DNA from: JAGCJX01 sp045638645
Lineage (GTDB): Bacteria > Bacteroidota > Bacteroidia > Bacteroidales > UBA932
DNA length: 64,000 nucleotides
Direction: 5' to 3'
Assembly: GCA_045638645.1 (NCBI GenBank)
Contig: JAZUBU010000018.1
Coordinates: 1 to 64,000, forward strand
Both the position numbers and the translations under genes were made by a program. Below, piece after piece: positions 36,611 to 44,716 of the stretch. The notes under the pieces were generated by a model. It was given only the letters and a program-made list of their open reading frames with translations, did not search any database and was not told the DNA's origin. Position 1 is the first letter of the stretch; each line of letters begins with the position of its first letter.

Positions 36611-37283
36611 CACCAGGATTAGCAGGCTCTTCAGTAGTCATTTCCAACACTTCAGAAACAGCGGTTTTGCCTTGGTTTGCAGCAGCAGCAATTACATAGT
36701 AGGTAGTTGCAGCAGTCAAGTTTTCAACTACAACAGTAGCTTCCGCTTCAACTTCAGTACCGTTTTCCAAAATTGCTTCAGCAGCGGGAGCTTCACCTTC
36801 GGTGTAAACTACGTAAGCTACTTTTTCAGCGTTGGTTGCAGCAACAGAGAAAGCAATGGTAGTTTCGGTAACATCACCTGCAGTCAAAGCAACGGTGGGA
36901 TCTTCGATAACTACTTGAGCTTCCAAAGTTTTCATTTTCAACGCAGTAGAAACTTTGGTCACAGACTCATTCTTAACAGCTGCTACGAATACATATTCAG
37001 TGTTCGCAGTCAAATCAGTTACAGTTTGAGTTGATTCTTTGGTAGCGTCAATAGACACACCTTTTGAAAGAATCACTTCAGCAGTGGGGATTTCCTCACC
37101 AACAGCAAGACGAATGTAAGCACATTCTTTTGCTTCGGAGGGAGTAACAGTAAACGACAAAGTCGTTTCGGTAGCTTCACCCGCGGTCAAAGACACCTGA
37201 GGGTTGGGAAGCTTCTCTTCTTGTTCGCAACCCACGAGGGCCAATACGAACGTCAGAGCGAGTAACAAGAAACTCTTCTTCAT
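33699..37283 (-). CDS. Large surface lipoprotein: two fibronectin III-like domains and seven repeat modules
   Basis: A 1194-residue protein with a lipoprotein signal (LALVGC, Cys19). Residues about 27-118 and 122-217 are two fibronectin type III-like domains related to each other (both contain a VSLTAGxxTETTxxF or VALTAGxxTETTIxF pattern). From about 227 to the end there are seven beta-rich modules of 120-150 residues. Each has a strand ending in a phrase like LPEGxYT or NEGVYD, then a GTVTVxHLxEGYxVxI or GTMTVSVVEEGYEF strand, and ends in a phrase like ATYEGxI or AKYVGKL. The protein is acidic and shows no enzyme motif. It probably forms a long surface stalk or adhesin. No homologue with known function is recognised. 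Codon choice suggests high expression. Own promoter and terminator. Confidence 0.85.
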   Translation of the reverse strand: MKKSFLLLALTFVLALVGCEQEEKLPNPQVSLTAGEATETTLSFTVTPSEAKECAYIRLAVGEEIPTAEVILSKGVSIDATKESTQTVTDLTANTEYVFVAAVKNESVTKVSTALKMKTLEAQVVIEDPTVALTAGDVTETTIAFSVAATNAEKVAYVVYTEGEAPAAEAILENGTEVEAEATVVVENLTAATTYYVIAAAANQGKTAVSEVLEMTTEEPANPGDVDIYTIYGRRWGINNYGFQIVLTDGMNVFLDMYCETSVANILPEADYPVVPYENPEDLNDAIANGEYFVHGAGSITYFGNYEQQYALLEGNVAVEHLEEGYKVSIDIVNENGDAVNVSYEGVINGLFEGENFGNPPVPVNDDVIETTVTSVGAQFYDTNPTNFTLWLTTEDGPYNMFLPLFTPEITDGVLPEGTYTPYYGSMEEVPAGECLINAADGWAHIQLGEDGTYIALDPSSTLTVEHMEGQYRLILNMKSALGTTIKATYEGVIGKHWDWDPDITQPGGGNQGGGENNVFVFGEAAWTSGNFCLYFRDAAENGNDLLYIDLYCPSSVWSVIPEGEYVIDPNAAWDGSELSDYYIHGAWSGCYINGYQPLQSGKMTVAHLAEGYSITIEGTDKGGTAFAYTYEGIVEQNPDSWYVINNPPIPYNDVTINTEVELIQGSHNSQRYYDLYVTTTGGEYKLYLPLVAAEDPGLGLIPEGTYTVGGSEGQNYISADESYMQEGEDEESRISLAKGTVTVSHLSEGYQVDIAVESGLMTEIVASYSGLIFKTENSNSNFQNPGYTYPADIELFFDSIEYTGESNGGDMFLLTNAYGDKMTLSFNAAKVDDNGQIEPGVYTACYWYDGSDDFTFNGNDCAATLVDYPREYPYYMDGGFIKVEKSGNTYSILYDGYTWMDTKKLIRVHYEGPIGEEVGGEEGPLDVQWTRVTGTEIGDNAWELNFEGTANGETVRIEYAGFWQMGDYTIGRLNEGVYNVTDSDFTGNIVYASSVYVTVPGAPASDLVSGTVTVSWVEGGYEFVFDVATISGSTLKATYSGPVVGMQDPNTIGGGDDNQGGDDNGNTGDADFLDVEWTSAVAYDYSFPPIGYYAITFEGTSNGERVYFSAEVYMQNSVQGKFNEGVYDLGEVYEGNKVLYGYIQVPGDNAPRNITSGTMTVSVVEEGYEFIFDYVSDTGTVLKAKYVGKLIVA

Positions 37284-37342
37284 AATGATATAAAATTAGG
37301 TTAATTTGGTTTAATATGCGTTATAAAAAAGCAATCAAGCAA

Positions 37343-37350
37343 CAAATATA
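37343..37350 (-). promoter_or_regulatory. -7 element of the repeat lipoprotein gene
   Basis: TATATTTG on the minus strand, 59 bases before the start codon. Confidence 0.55.
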
Positions 37351-37415
37351 GCGTATAAATTGGAATTACCCATTTTTTTTCAAAAAATTCTCCAAACGCA
37401 TCCACCAGAAATTCT

Positions 37416-37423
37416 TATCTTTG
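37416..37423 (+). promoter_or_regulatory. -7 element of the phosphoesterase gene
   Basis: TATCTTTG, 23 bases before the ATG at 37447. Confidence 0.5.
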
Positions 37424-37446
37424 TTGGAAAGCAACATCCCCTTGGT

Positions 37447-39786
37447 ATGAAATATTCTTCCTTTTTCCTATGGGCCCTCTGCCTTTGGTCCATGCCCCTG
37501 GGGGCACAAAACGGCATAGTCTTCCTCGACAAGAACCAAAACGGTTTTCAAGATCCGGATGAAAAGGGTCTGGAAGGTGTTACCGTCTCCGACGGATACA
37601 CCCTGACCCAAACCGACCGGAACGGCTGCTTCAGCTTGAAGCCCGCCACCCAATCCCACTTCATCACGGCCTATACCCCGTCCGGATACGAACACACCAC
37701 CCCCTTTTACCAGGACATCCGCACGGACCGGCACAGTTCCTGGAACTTCGGTCTTCGTGAAAATCCGAACACCTCGGGAAGATTCATCCACCTGAGCGAT
37801 ATCGAAGAACGGAGCTACCTGGACTGGATGGATGACTTCAAATCCTACCTGCACCACCTCCCGGTGGACTTTGTCGCGATTACGGGGGACATTTGTTATG
37901 CCCAAGGACTTCAACTCAACGCCGACCACCTCAACACCGACGACACCGGTATACGCATGGTGTACACCCTCGGGAACCATGACCTGATCAAGGGATACAT
38001 CGACCCCGAGGGAAAGGAATACGGAGAGAAACTCTACGAAGACGCATTTGGACCTTGCTGGTACGCCTTCAACAGCCACGGCATCCACTACATCGTCACG
38101 CCGATGCTGACCGGAGATGCCAGACCGACCTATACGGCCGACGAACTCTACCGATGGCTCCGGGCAGACCTGGAAAGCTTGCCCCAAGGAACCCCGGTCA
38201 TCCTTTTCAACCACGGTGTGCTGGGCAACAGCGAGCACCTGATTCTGGAATCGGAGCACGAAAAAATAGACTTGAGCCAATACAACGTTCTGGGCTACAT
38301 CTATGGACACAACCACATCAACTACCATTATACCAACCGAAACGGCACCCAGTTGATTTGTTCCATCGCCCCGAACAAAGGGGGAAACGACCACTCCCCG
38401 TCCAGTTGGCGTCTGTTCCACACCCAAGACGGGAAACTGACCAACGAGCTCCACTACTATCCGATGCCCAAGCACATCGCGGCCAATGCGCAAGTAACAG
38501 AGGAGGAAGCGCTCGTCTCTGCTGTAGTTTATGACGGAAAGTCAGAAGTACAGGAAGTCTCCCTGCTCTGCGACGGAGAGCCCATCCGGATGCATCCCAT
38601 CAGCCAGTTCTCATGGCAGGTACAGACCCGGCACACAGCCCGACGCTACCAGATTCGGGCAACGTTCAGCGACGGGGAAGTCCGTATGGAAGATGTCAAA
38701 CAACAAAAGGGCCTGGTGTGGAAAAAACAACTCCCGGCAGAGGGGGCTCTGGGAGCTCCCCTGCTCTACAAAAACAGTTTGCTGATTCCACTGGTCGATG
38801 ACGAAATGAGCCAACGCTGTGGGGTCCTGGCTGTTGACAAAGAACACGGAGAACACCTGTGGTTCTTCCACACCCGGGGCTCGGTCCGAAACGAGATGGC
38901 CTTGAGCAACGGGTTGCTGCTGGTCGCAGATGTCACGTCCCAATTGTATGCCCTGAATCCGGACAACGGCTCACTGGTATGGAAGTACAAATTCCGCGAT
39001 GACGGATTGTACCCGATCCACACCCAAGGCATTGCCTGCCACAAAGGCGTTGTGTACGTCGGACAAGGTGCTCACCTGACCGCTCTGCGGGTAGAAGACG
39101 GCACAGTCCTCTGGCAGAACCGAAGCGGAAAAAGTGGAGGCATCACCGACGTCTCAACCTACACGGTCGCTGACGGTGTGCTCTGGATAAATGCCTATTG
39201 GGTCGGCCGCTACGGATTCGATGCCCAAACCGGAGAACTGCTTTGGGAAAAGCGCGATGCCGAAAACCGCTACAGTACCGGCACCCCCATCTGCCACAAC
39301 GGAAAGCTCTACTACACGGCTTACCAAAGCCTCGTCGAAGCGGATCCCCGAACGGGTGAAGAGACCAAACGAGTAAAGCAGGGACACATCTTCAACACCC
39401 GCTGTCGCACCCTCATTGAAAACGACCTGCTCATTGTGGGCACCTCCAACCACGGCATCACCGGTTACCGGATGAATGACTTCAGTCAAGTTTGGAACAC
39501 CACGACCATGCCGGCCCTGATCTATACATCCCCTTACACCAAGAGTTACGAAATGTCGGTTGAGGGCGACCTGGTCCCCTACCGCAGCCACCCCAATTAT
39601 GGAGAACATTTCATTGTCGGGGCCAATGACGGCTATTTGTACGGTCTGACCTTCGACAAGGGCAGTTATGTCTGGCGGTACGAGATCGGATTACCGGTAT
39701 TGGCGACGCCCCTGTTGGACGGGGATACCCTCTATGTACTGGACTTGGGAGGCCGGCTCTTCAAACTGGATCTGACACAACTGTAA
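37447..39786 (+). CDS. Exported calcineurin-like phosphoesterase fused to a PQQ-type beta-propeller
   Basis: A 779-residue exported protein (signal ending near PLGAQ). Domains: a small carboxypeptidase-regulatory/SdrD-B-like beta domain (about 25-100, with FLDKNQNGFQDPDEKGLEG), a calcineurin-like metallophosphoesterase (about 105-330, with HLSDIE, TGDICYAQG, LGNHD, FNHGVLG and GHNH motifs giving the two-metal site), a short beta domain, and a C-terminal PQQ/BamB-like beta-propeller (about 435-779, with repeated GVLAVDKEHGEHLW, YALNPDNGSLVWKY and FDAQTGELLWEK blades). The first three parts are a known Bacteroidota arrangement; the added propeller suggests substrate or surface binding. Substrate is unknown. 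Single gene ended by a bidirectional terminator. Confidence 0.87.
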   Translation: MKYSSFFLWALCLWSMPLGAQNGIVFLDKNQNGFQDPDEKGLEGVTVSDGYTLTQTDRNGCFSLKPATQSHFITAYTPSGYEHTTPFYQDIRTDRHSSWNFGLRENPNTSGRFIHLSDIEERSYLDWMDDFKSYLHHLPVDFVAITGDICYAQGLQLNADHLNTDDTGIRMVYTLGNHDLIKGYIDPEGKEYGEKLYEDAFGPCWYAFNSHGIHYIVTPMLTGDARPTYTADELYRWLRADLESLPQGTPVILFNHGVLGNSEHLILESEHEKIDLSQYNVLGYIYGHNHINYHYTNRNGTQLICSIAPNKGGNDHSPSSWRLFHTQDGKLTNELHYYPMPKHIAANAQVTEEEALVSAVVYDGKSEVQEVSLLCDGEPIRMHPISQFSWQVQTRHTARRYQIRATFSDGEVRMEDVKQQKGLVWKKQLPAEGALGAPLLYKNSLLIPLVDDEMSQRCGVLAVDKEHGEHLWFFHTRGSVRNEMALSNGLLLVADVTSQLYALNPDNGSLVWKYKFRDDGLYPIHTQGIACHKGVVYVGQGAHLTALRVEDGTVLWQNRSGKSGGITDVSTYTVADGVLWINAYWVGRYGFDAQTGELLWEKRDAENRYSTGTPICHNGKLYYTAYQSLVEADPRTGEETKRVKQGHIFNTRCRTLIENDLLIVGTSNHGITGYRMNDFSQVWNTTTMPALIYTSPYTKSYEMSVEGDLVPYRSHPNYGEHFIVGANDGYLYGLTFDKGSYVWRYEIGLPVLATPLLDGDTLYVLDLGGRLFKLDLTQL

Positions 39787-39789
39787 AAG

Positions 39790-39823
39790 AAAACCCCGAG
39801 AGTTCTTTAACTTTCGGGGTTCT
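39790..39823. terminator. Bidirectional terminator
   Basis: AACCCCGAGAGTT pairs with AACTTTCGGGGTT (one G-T pair) around a four-base loop, between convergent genes. Confidence 0.85.
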
Positions 39824-39843
39824 TAGTATCGGTCTTTTTCAGA

Positions 39844-40797
39844 CTATTTTCCTAATTTTTGAGCGATGGTTTTCAACATGTCGTCCACCATGGCATCCAA
39901 ATCCCATTGAGGATTCCAACCCCATTCTTCACGGGCGCAAGAGTCATCCAAAGAATCCGGCCATGAAGCGGAAATTTGTGCTTTCACAGGATCCACGTCA
40001 AAATCGAAGGTAGCGTGCGGAACACGTTCTTTAATTTTTGCGAACAATTCACGCGGGTTGAAACTCATGCAGGTCACGTTGAAAGAGTTGCGGTGCACCA
40101 GTTTGCTGGGATCCGCTTCCATCAATTGGGTCAAGGCATTCAAGGCATCCGGCATGTAGAGCATATCCATGTAGGTTTCTTCCGGAATCGGGCAGGTATA
40201 GTGACCGGAACGGATGATTTCATAGAACACTTCCACAGCGTAGTCAGTCGTACCGCCACCCGGCAAAGCTCCGTTGGAAATCAAGCCCGGGAAACGCACA
40301 CTGCGGGTATCCACACCAAAACGGCTGAAATAGTAATCAGACAACAATTCGCCTGTCACTTTGCAGACACCGTAAATGGTATTCGGACGCATCACGGTAT
40401 CTTGCGGGGTCTTGGTATGAGGCGTGTTGCTGCCAAAGGCACCAATGGAACTCGGGGTAAACAAAGCAGTATTGAATTCTTTGGCCAAATTCAATGAGTT
40501 CAACAATGCACCCATGTTGATGTTCCAGGCAACATCCGGCATGCGTTCACCAGTTGCTGAAAGCAATGCCACCATGTTGTAGATGGCATCCACTTTGTAT
40601 TTCTTCACCAATTCACCATAAGCTTGAAAATCGGTAGCATCGAGTTTTTCAGCAATAGCATTCTGAGAAAGTCTTGCCACTACTTCATCTTTCAAGTCTG
40701 CAGCGATTACGTTGTCGTAACCGTAATTCTTTTGCAAGTGAGGAATCAATTCAGTACCGATCTGTCCGCCGGCACCCACAACCAAAATACGTTTCAT
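39844..40797 (-). CDS. L-threonine 3-dehydrogenase, short-chain (epimerase-like) type
   Basis: A 317-residue NAD-dependent enzyme of the extended SDR fold: GAGGQIG dinucleotide motif at 8-14, and the catalytic Tyr-x-x-x-Lys as YGVCK near residue 142. The sequence fits the UDP-galactose-epimerase-like L-threonine dehydrogenase group (with the TPSSIGAFG and WPDSLDDSCAR EEWGW-type motifs), which oxidises threonine to 2-amino-3-ketobutyrate. No kbl-type lyase gene is adjacent. It is a single gene with a -7 element upstream. Confidence 0.88.
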   Translation of the reverse strand: MKRILVVGAGGQIGTELIPHLQKNYGYDNVIAADLKDEVVARLSQNAIAEKLDATDFQAYGELVKKYKVDAIYNMVALLSATGERMPDVAWNINMGALLNSLNLAKEFNTALFTPSSIGAFGSNTPHTKTPQDTVMRPNTIYGVCKVTGELLSDYYFSRFGVDTRSVRFPGLISNGALPGGGTTDYAVEVFYEIIRSGHYTCPIPEETYMDMLYMPDALNALTQLMEADPSKLVHRNSFNVTCMSFNPRELFAKIKERVPHATFDFDVDPVKAQISASWPDSLDDSCAREEWGWNPQWDLDAMVDDMLKTIAQKLGK

Positions 40798-40822
40798 TTT
40801 TGATCTTTTCGTTTTATTTGCG

Positions 40823-40830
40823 CAAAAGTA
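40823..40830 (-). promoter_or_regulatory. -7 element of the threonine dehydrogenase gene
   Basis: TACTTTTG on the minus strand, 25 bases before the start codon. Confidence 0.5.
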
Positions 40831-40862
40831 ACAAATTTTCCTATATCTGTATCTTTTCGTTG

Positions 40863-40870
40863 TAACTTTG
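40863..40870 (+). promoter_or_regulatory. -7 element of queG with almost no leader
   Basis: TAACTTTG, with the chosen ATG only six bases further on (40877). A transcript from here would be leaderless or nearly so. An earlier in-frame ATG at 40868 lies inside the element and cannot be transcribed from it. Confidence 0.5.
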
Positions 40871-40876
40871 CAGACG

Positions 40877-41851
40877 ATGAGTTTTTACGAAGACATAGCT
40901 TCTTTCAGCAAATCAGTCGGTTTCATGGATTTCGGAGTGACGGCCTCCTGTGTTTTATCCGAAGAGCAGAAACGCCTGGAAGCCTTTCTCCAAGCCGGAC
41001 ACCAGGGTCGGATGGCGTATCTGGAACGCAATGTCGCCATGCGCTGCAATCCCGCCCTGTTGGTTGAAAATGCCGCTTCCGTCTGGATTTTTCTGGCACC
41101 CTATGGTCCTGCTCCCCAACAAACGGCCTTTGCCCGGGTGGCTGGTTTCGCACAAGGGGAAGATTACCACACCGTCGTAAAAAACAGGCTACACCTCGTT
41201 CTTGAACGCATCCGCACCCATTTTCCCAACACCCAAGGCCGGGCTTTTACGGATTCTGCGCCCCTGCTGGAACGCACCTGGGCTGTGCGCTGCGGCCTGG
41301 GATTCATCGGGCGGAACGGCCTGCTCATCCATCCCGAGTACGGTAGCCGCCTGCTCATTGGAGCCCTGGTGCTCGACCTGTCAACCAACGCCCTGGAAGC
41401 CTACACCGGACAACCGTTCGGAAACTACCAACCCCCGAAGCCAGCCCACAAACTGGGTTGTGGCCATTGCCACCGTTGCCAGGAGCATTGCCCCGGAAAC
41501 GCATTGGAAACCGCCTATTGTCTGGATGCCCGCCGGTGTATTTCCTACCAGACCCTGGAAGAGCCTGCCATGCTGCGCAGCCTTGCCAAACGTTCCGGGA
41601 CAACGGTTCCCGAACGCAGCGGCATCAGCCGACCGGTGGCCGGATGGCTCTATGGCTGCGACACCTGTCAGGATGTCTGCCCCTGGAACCACAAAGCCAA
41701 AACCGCATCCTGGCCGGAATTCACCACCTACCAGGAAGCCTTGTCCACACGCAGCAAAACCGACTGGGAGCGCATGGATACCGCCTCCTTCCGGGAACAA
41801 TTTCCAAAAAGTCCACTGCTACGCGCGGGCCTTCCCAACTTGAAACCATAA
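40877..41851 (+). CDS. queG: Epoxyqueuosine reductase
   Basis: QueG carries out the last step of queuosine synthesis in tRNA, reducing epoxyqueuosine using a corrinoid cofactor and two 4Fe-4S clusters. The 324-residue protein has the expected cluster motifs: CGHCHRCQEHCPGNAL from Cys195, and GCDTCQDVCPWN near residue 256, preceded by the flavin/cobalamin-type N-terminal domain (with RNGLLIHPEYGS). Length is a little short compared with E. coli QueG, which has an extra C-terminal repeat. It is followed by the GSCFA gene after 26 bases on the same strand. Confidence 0.95.
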   Translation: MSFYEDIASFSKSVGFMDFGVTASCVLSEEQKRLEAFLQAGHQGRMAYLERNVAMRCNPALLVENAASVWIFLAPYGPAPQQTAFARVAGFAQGEDYHTVVKNRLHLVLERIRTHFPNTQGRAFTDSAPLLERTWAVRCGLGFIGRNGLLIHPEYGSRLLIGALVLDLSTNALEAYTGQPFGNYQPPKPAHKLGCGHCHRCQEHCPGNALETAYCLDARRCISYQTLEEPAMLRSLAKRSGTTVPERSGISRPVAGWLYGCDTCQDVCPWNHKAKTASWPEFTTYQEALSTRSKTDWERMDTASFREQFPKSPLLRAGLPNLKP

Positions 41852-41877
41852 CCCCCGACAGATCCCTTCACGATACC

Positions 41878-42759
41878 ATGGAATTGTACACACCCGTCAC
41901 CGTCACCCCTTGGGACCATCCCATCCAATGCCAAGAGACCCTCACCGTCCTCGGCTCCTGCTTTGCCGCCGAACTGGGCAATCGAATGGAACGATGGATG
42001 TTGCCCGTTTGCAACAACCCCTTCGGTGTCCTGTACAACCCGGCCTCCATCGCCAACTCGATCCAATACCTGCTCCCTTCTGATTTTGTATTTACAGAGA
42101 AAGATCTGGTGGAACGGGATGGCGGGTGGACCTCCTTCTCACACCACGGATCGTTTACGGAACCCACGCCGAATGCATTCCTGGAGCGGGCCAACGCAAC
42201 CCTTGCCACTGCCCGCTGCCAATTTGCAGCCTCCACCCGGGTCATCCTTTCCCTGGGCACTGCGTGGTGTTACCGGCACATCGCGACCGACCGCATTGTC
42301 TCCAACTGTCACAAGATTCCCGCCCGAGCTTTCCAGCGTGAATTTCTGGAAGTCGAGGCCTGCACCCAACTGCTCGCCGAGGCGATGGCGGCCTGCAACG
42401 CGGCCGCTCAAAAAGGCCTGATCGCACCCAAAGAATGGATCCTGACCATCAGTCCGATCCGACACCGGAAAGACGGGCTGCACGAGAACCAACTCAGCAA
42501 AGCGACCTTGCTGCTCACAACGCGTGCATTGGAGAAACAGTTTGACAACCTGCGGTACTTCCCCGCTTATGAAATTCTCCTGGATGAATTACGGGATTAT
42601 CGTTTCTACGCTGAAGATTTGACACATCCCTCTTCTACAGCGGTCCAATACATTTGGGAACGTTTCATGGAAGCAGCCTATGCCCCCGAAGCGCACGAAG
42701 AACTGCGCCAACGTGAAAAAGCGGCCCGGCAAGGACAGCACCGGCCGATCCGTAAATAA
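41878..42759 (+). CDS. GSCFA domain protein
   Basis: A 293-residue protein with the GSCFA motif that names its family (GSCFAAELGNRME near residue 25), plus the matching conserved NNPFGVLYNP and LSLGTAW, LTISPIRH blocks. The family resembles SGNH-type hydrolases, with the Ser of GSCFA as likely nucleophile; substrate unknown. The ATG at 41878 is chosen because it begins the conserved domain; the longer frame overlaps queG extensively. The following gene starts 18 bases after the stop and has its own -7 element. Confidence 0.88.
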   Translation: MELYTPVTVTPWDHPIQCQETLTVLGSCFAAELGNRMERWMLPVCNNPFGVLYNPASIANSIQYLLPSDFVFTEKDLVERDGGWTSFSHHGSFTEPTPNAFLERANATLATARCQFAASTRVILSLGTAWCYRHIATDRIVSNCHKIPARAFQREFLEVEACTQLLAEAMAACNAAAQKGLIAPKEWILTISPIRHRKDGLHENQLSKATLLLTTRALEKQFDNLRYFPAYEILLDELRDYRFYAEDLTHPSSTAVQYIWERFMEAAYAPEAHEELRQREKAARQGQHRPIRK

Positions 42760-42765
42760 TTTCCT

Positions 42766-42773
42766 TATCTTTG
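42766..42773 (+). promoter_or_regulatory. -7 element of the methyltransferase gene with almost no leader
   Basis: TATCTTTG, four bases before the ATG at 42778 and inside the 18-base gap after the GSCFA gene. No TTTG at the expected distance. Confidence 0.4.
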
Positions 42774-42777
42774 CAAC

Positions 42778-43359
42778 ATGAATCCGTATCTGTCCCTTAC
42801 CGTCCGTTGTGCATCGCCCGAATCGCTGGCGATGCAAGACTCCTACTTGAAAATCATTTACGGATTTGCCGAAAGTCCCTTCGGGGACATGCTGGTAGCC
42901 ATCGCACCGGAAGGTGTCTGCGAACTGGCCTTTGTCAACCGCGATCCGCAAGAAATGATGGCAGAGCTGCGCATCAAATACCGGACAGCCTATTTCATAC
43001 GGAAAGACATTGAGGCAAAGAAAGTCCTCTATCAGATCTTCTATAGCGAAGAAGAAACCGACCTGTCACTCTTCCTGGTCGGTTCTCAATTCCGTCTGCA
43101 GGTATGGATCCGGATGCTGGATATTCCGGTGGGAGGCCTGCTGTACTACAGCGAACTGGCCGAATGGATGGGGAAACCCAAAGCCACCCGAAGCATCGCA
43201 TCGGCCGTTGCCGACAATCCCATTGCCCTGCTGGTGCCCTGCCACCGCGTCATTCCCAAAGGAGGCGGTGTCGGACAATACCGTTGGGGAGAAAACCTCA
43301 AGCGGGAACTCATTCTCTGGGAACATGTGCTCACAACCCCCGAAGAAGAGCGGAGCTAA
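42778..43359 (+). CDS. Methylated-DNA--protein-cysteine methyltransferase
   Basis: A 193-residue suicide repair enzyme that takes the methyl group from O6-methylguanine onto its own cysteine. The PCHRV active site (Cys155) is followed by IPKGGGVGQYRWG, and the upstream helix-turn-helix contains YSELAEWMGKPKATR. It resembles the C-terminal half of Ada rather than a full Ada, with no N-terminal zinc domain. About the first 18 residues are not part of the usual fold; a second Met at residue 19 could be the true start. It converges on the SDR gene with only 7 bases between stop codons. Confidence 0.92.
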   Translation: MNPYLSLTVRCASPESLAMQDSYLKIIYGFAESPFGDMLVAIAPEGVCELAFVNRDPQEMMAELRIKYRTAYFIRKDIEAKKVLYQIFYSEEETDLSLFLVGSQFRLQVWIRMLDIPVGGLLYYSELAEWMGKPKATRSIASAVADNPIALLVPCHRVIPKGGGVGQYRWGENLKRELILWEHVLTTPEEERS

Positions 43360-43366
43360 TCCGGGT

Positions 43367-44113
43367 CTACCGGAAAAACACGCCCAACCGGGACCAGAGG
43401 CCGGCTGGAATCACGCGCATCAGCCACGTCACCATGCGCCAACGCCCATCGACCACCACCACATTGCGATGACGGTCCAATCCTCGCACCATGCACTTGA
43501 CCGCCGCATCCAGCGACAAGGTCATCGGATAACGGTGTCCTTTGATGAAATCCGTGTCCACAAAGCCGGGGTGGATGGAGGTAAAGCGGACCTTGGAACG
43601 GTTGGTTACCGCCAACTGACGCAAGGCCTTTAAGTAAAAGGCCTGGAAATTTTTGGTCGCCGAATAAGCCGGGGCAATCCCCAATGCCCGAATGCCCGCC
43701 ACCGAAGAAAGGGTCGCAAAATGTCCTGTCTGATTTCTTCCGTTCCAGTAGTGGTAACACCATATTACCAGGGGCAAAAACGCATCCACGTTGACCTGCA
43801 GGGCCTGGATCTCGGTGTCCGCATCCAACGACGGATTGTTGTGGCCATAGCCTGCCGCATAGACGCACAAATCCAAACCGCCCATACGTTCAACCAGAGC
43901 GGAGAGGGCTTCCAAAAAATCGGGAGCCGTCACATCCAGGGCTTCGGTGAAAAGGGATGCCGAAGGATTGGCTCCGGACAATTCGTCCAACATCGCCTGA
44001 CGGCGGCCGGTCACCGCCACAGTACACCCCCGGTCGAGATAGGTCTGGGCCAATTGCCGGCCGATGCCCGAGGTACCGCCTACGACCAGAACATACTTGG
44101 GTAAATGCTTCAT
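43367..44113 (-). CDS. Short-chain dehydrogenase/reductase
   Basis: A 248-residue classical SDR with the NAD(P) motif GGTSGIGR (12-19), the NAG-like AAGYGHN segment near 90 and the catalytic YSATK near 153. The basic residues after the glycine motif (TGRR) suggest NADP. Substrate cannot be read from sequence. A hydrophobic C-terminal tail (WRMVTWLMRVIPAGLWSRLG) may touch the membrane. No operon partner is evident. Confidence 0.88.
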   Translation of the reverse strand: MKHLPKYVLVVGGTSGIGRQLAQTYLDRGCTVAVTGRRQAMLDELSGANPSASLFTEALDVTAPDFLEALSALVERMGGLDLCVYAAGYGHNNPSLDADTEIQALQVNVDAFLPLVIWCYHYWNGRNQTGHFATLSSVAGIRALGIAPAYSATKNFQAFYLKALRQLAVTNRSKVRFTSIHPGFVDTDFIKGHRYPMTLSLDAAVKCMVRGLDRHRNVVVVDGRWRMVTWLMRVIPAGLWSRLGVFFR

Positions 44114-44197
44114 AACATTGCTTTACTAGGATTCTACGCGCAATTTATAAAAATTAGGAGAGGGCTCAAAATCAAATAAAGAAACTGACGGGATTAA

Positions 44198-44236
44198 AAA
44201 ACAGAAAGAGGATGACGCACTTGCCATCCTCCTTCT
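44198..44236 (-). terminator. Terminator of the ribosomal protein operon
   Basis: GAGGATG and CATCCTC pair around a ten-base loop, and on the minus strand a T-rich run follows. It is 18 bases after the rplQ stop codon. Confidence 0.72.
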
Positions 44237-44254
44237 ATCGGGTCTGATACTTCC

Positions 44255-44716
44255 TTATTCAGCTTGTGCTTCTTCAGCTGCGGGAGCTGCTTTTTTAGCA
44301 CGTGAACGACGGGTAGCTTTCTTTTCTTCTTTTTTCGGAGCTGCTGCGAGCATAGCTTCGTTGAAGTCTACCAATTCGATCATCGCCATATCAGCCGCGT
44401 CACCTTGTCTGAAACCGAGTTTCAAGATACGGGTGTATCCTCCGGGACGATCCGCAATCTTGGGAGCTACTACACGGAACAATTCGGTAACAGCTTCTTT
44501 TTGTTTCAGGTAAGCAAATACGGTACGGCGTGAGTGAGTTGAGTCGTCCTTTGATTTGGTGATCAGGGGTTCTACATACTCTCTCAAAGCTTTTGCTTTG
44601 GGTAAGGTCGTTTCAATGCGTTTGTGCATGATCAGGGAAACGGCCATGTTGGCCAACATCGCTTTGCGGTGTCCTGTCTTACGACCTAAGTGATTGAATC
44701 CTTTATTATGCCTCAT
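44255..44716 (-). CDS. rplQ: 50S ribosomal protein L17
   Basis: A 153-residue L17, starting MRHNKGFNHLGR, with the conserved RKAMLANMA and GGYTRILKLG segments. A basic, alanine-rich C-terminal tail (about 125-153) extends beyond the core, as is common in the phylum. It is the last gene of the operon and its start overlaps the end of rpoA by 11 bases, implying coupled translation. Confidence 0.97.
   Translation of the reverse strand: MRHNKGFNHLGRKTGHRKAMLANMAVSLIMHKRIETTLPKAKALREYVEPLITKSKDDSTHSRRTVFAYLKQKEAVTELFRVVAPKIADRPGGYTRILKLGFRQGDAADMAMIELVDFNEAMLAAAPKKEEKKATRRSRAKKAAPAAEEAQAE

Noticed and set aside
40868..40876. Earlier in-frame ATG for queG
   Set aside because: It lies inside the -7 element TAACTTTG (40863-40870), and relatives start near MSFYEDIA-like sequence.
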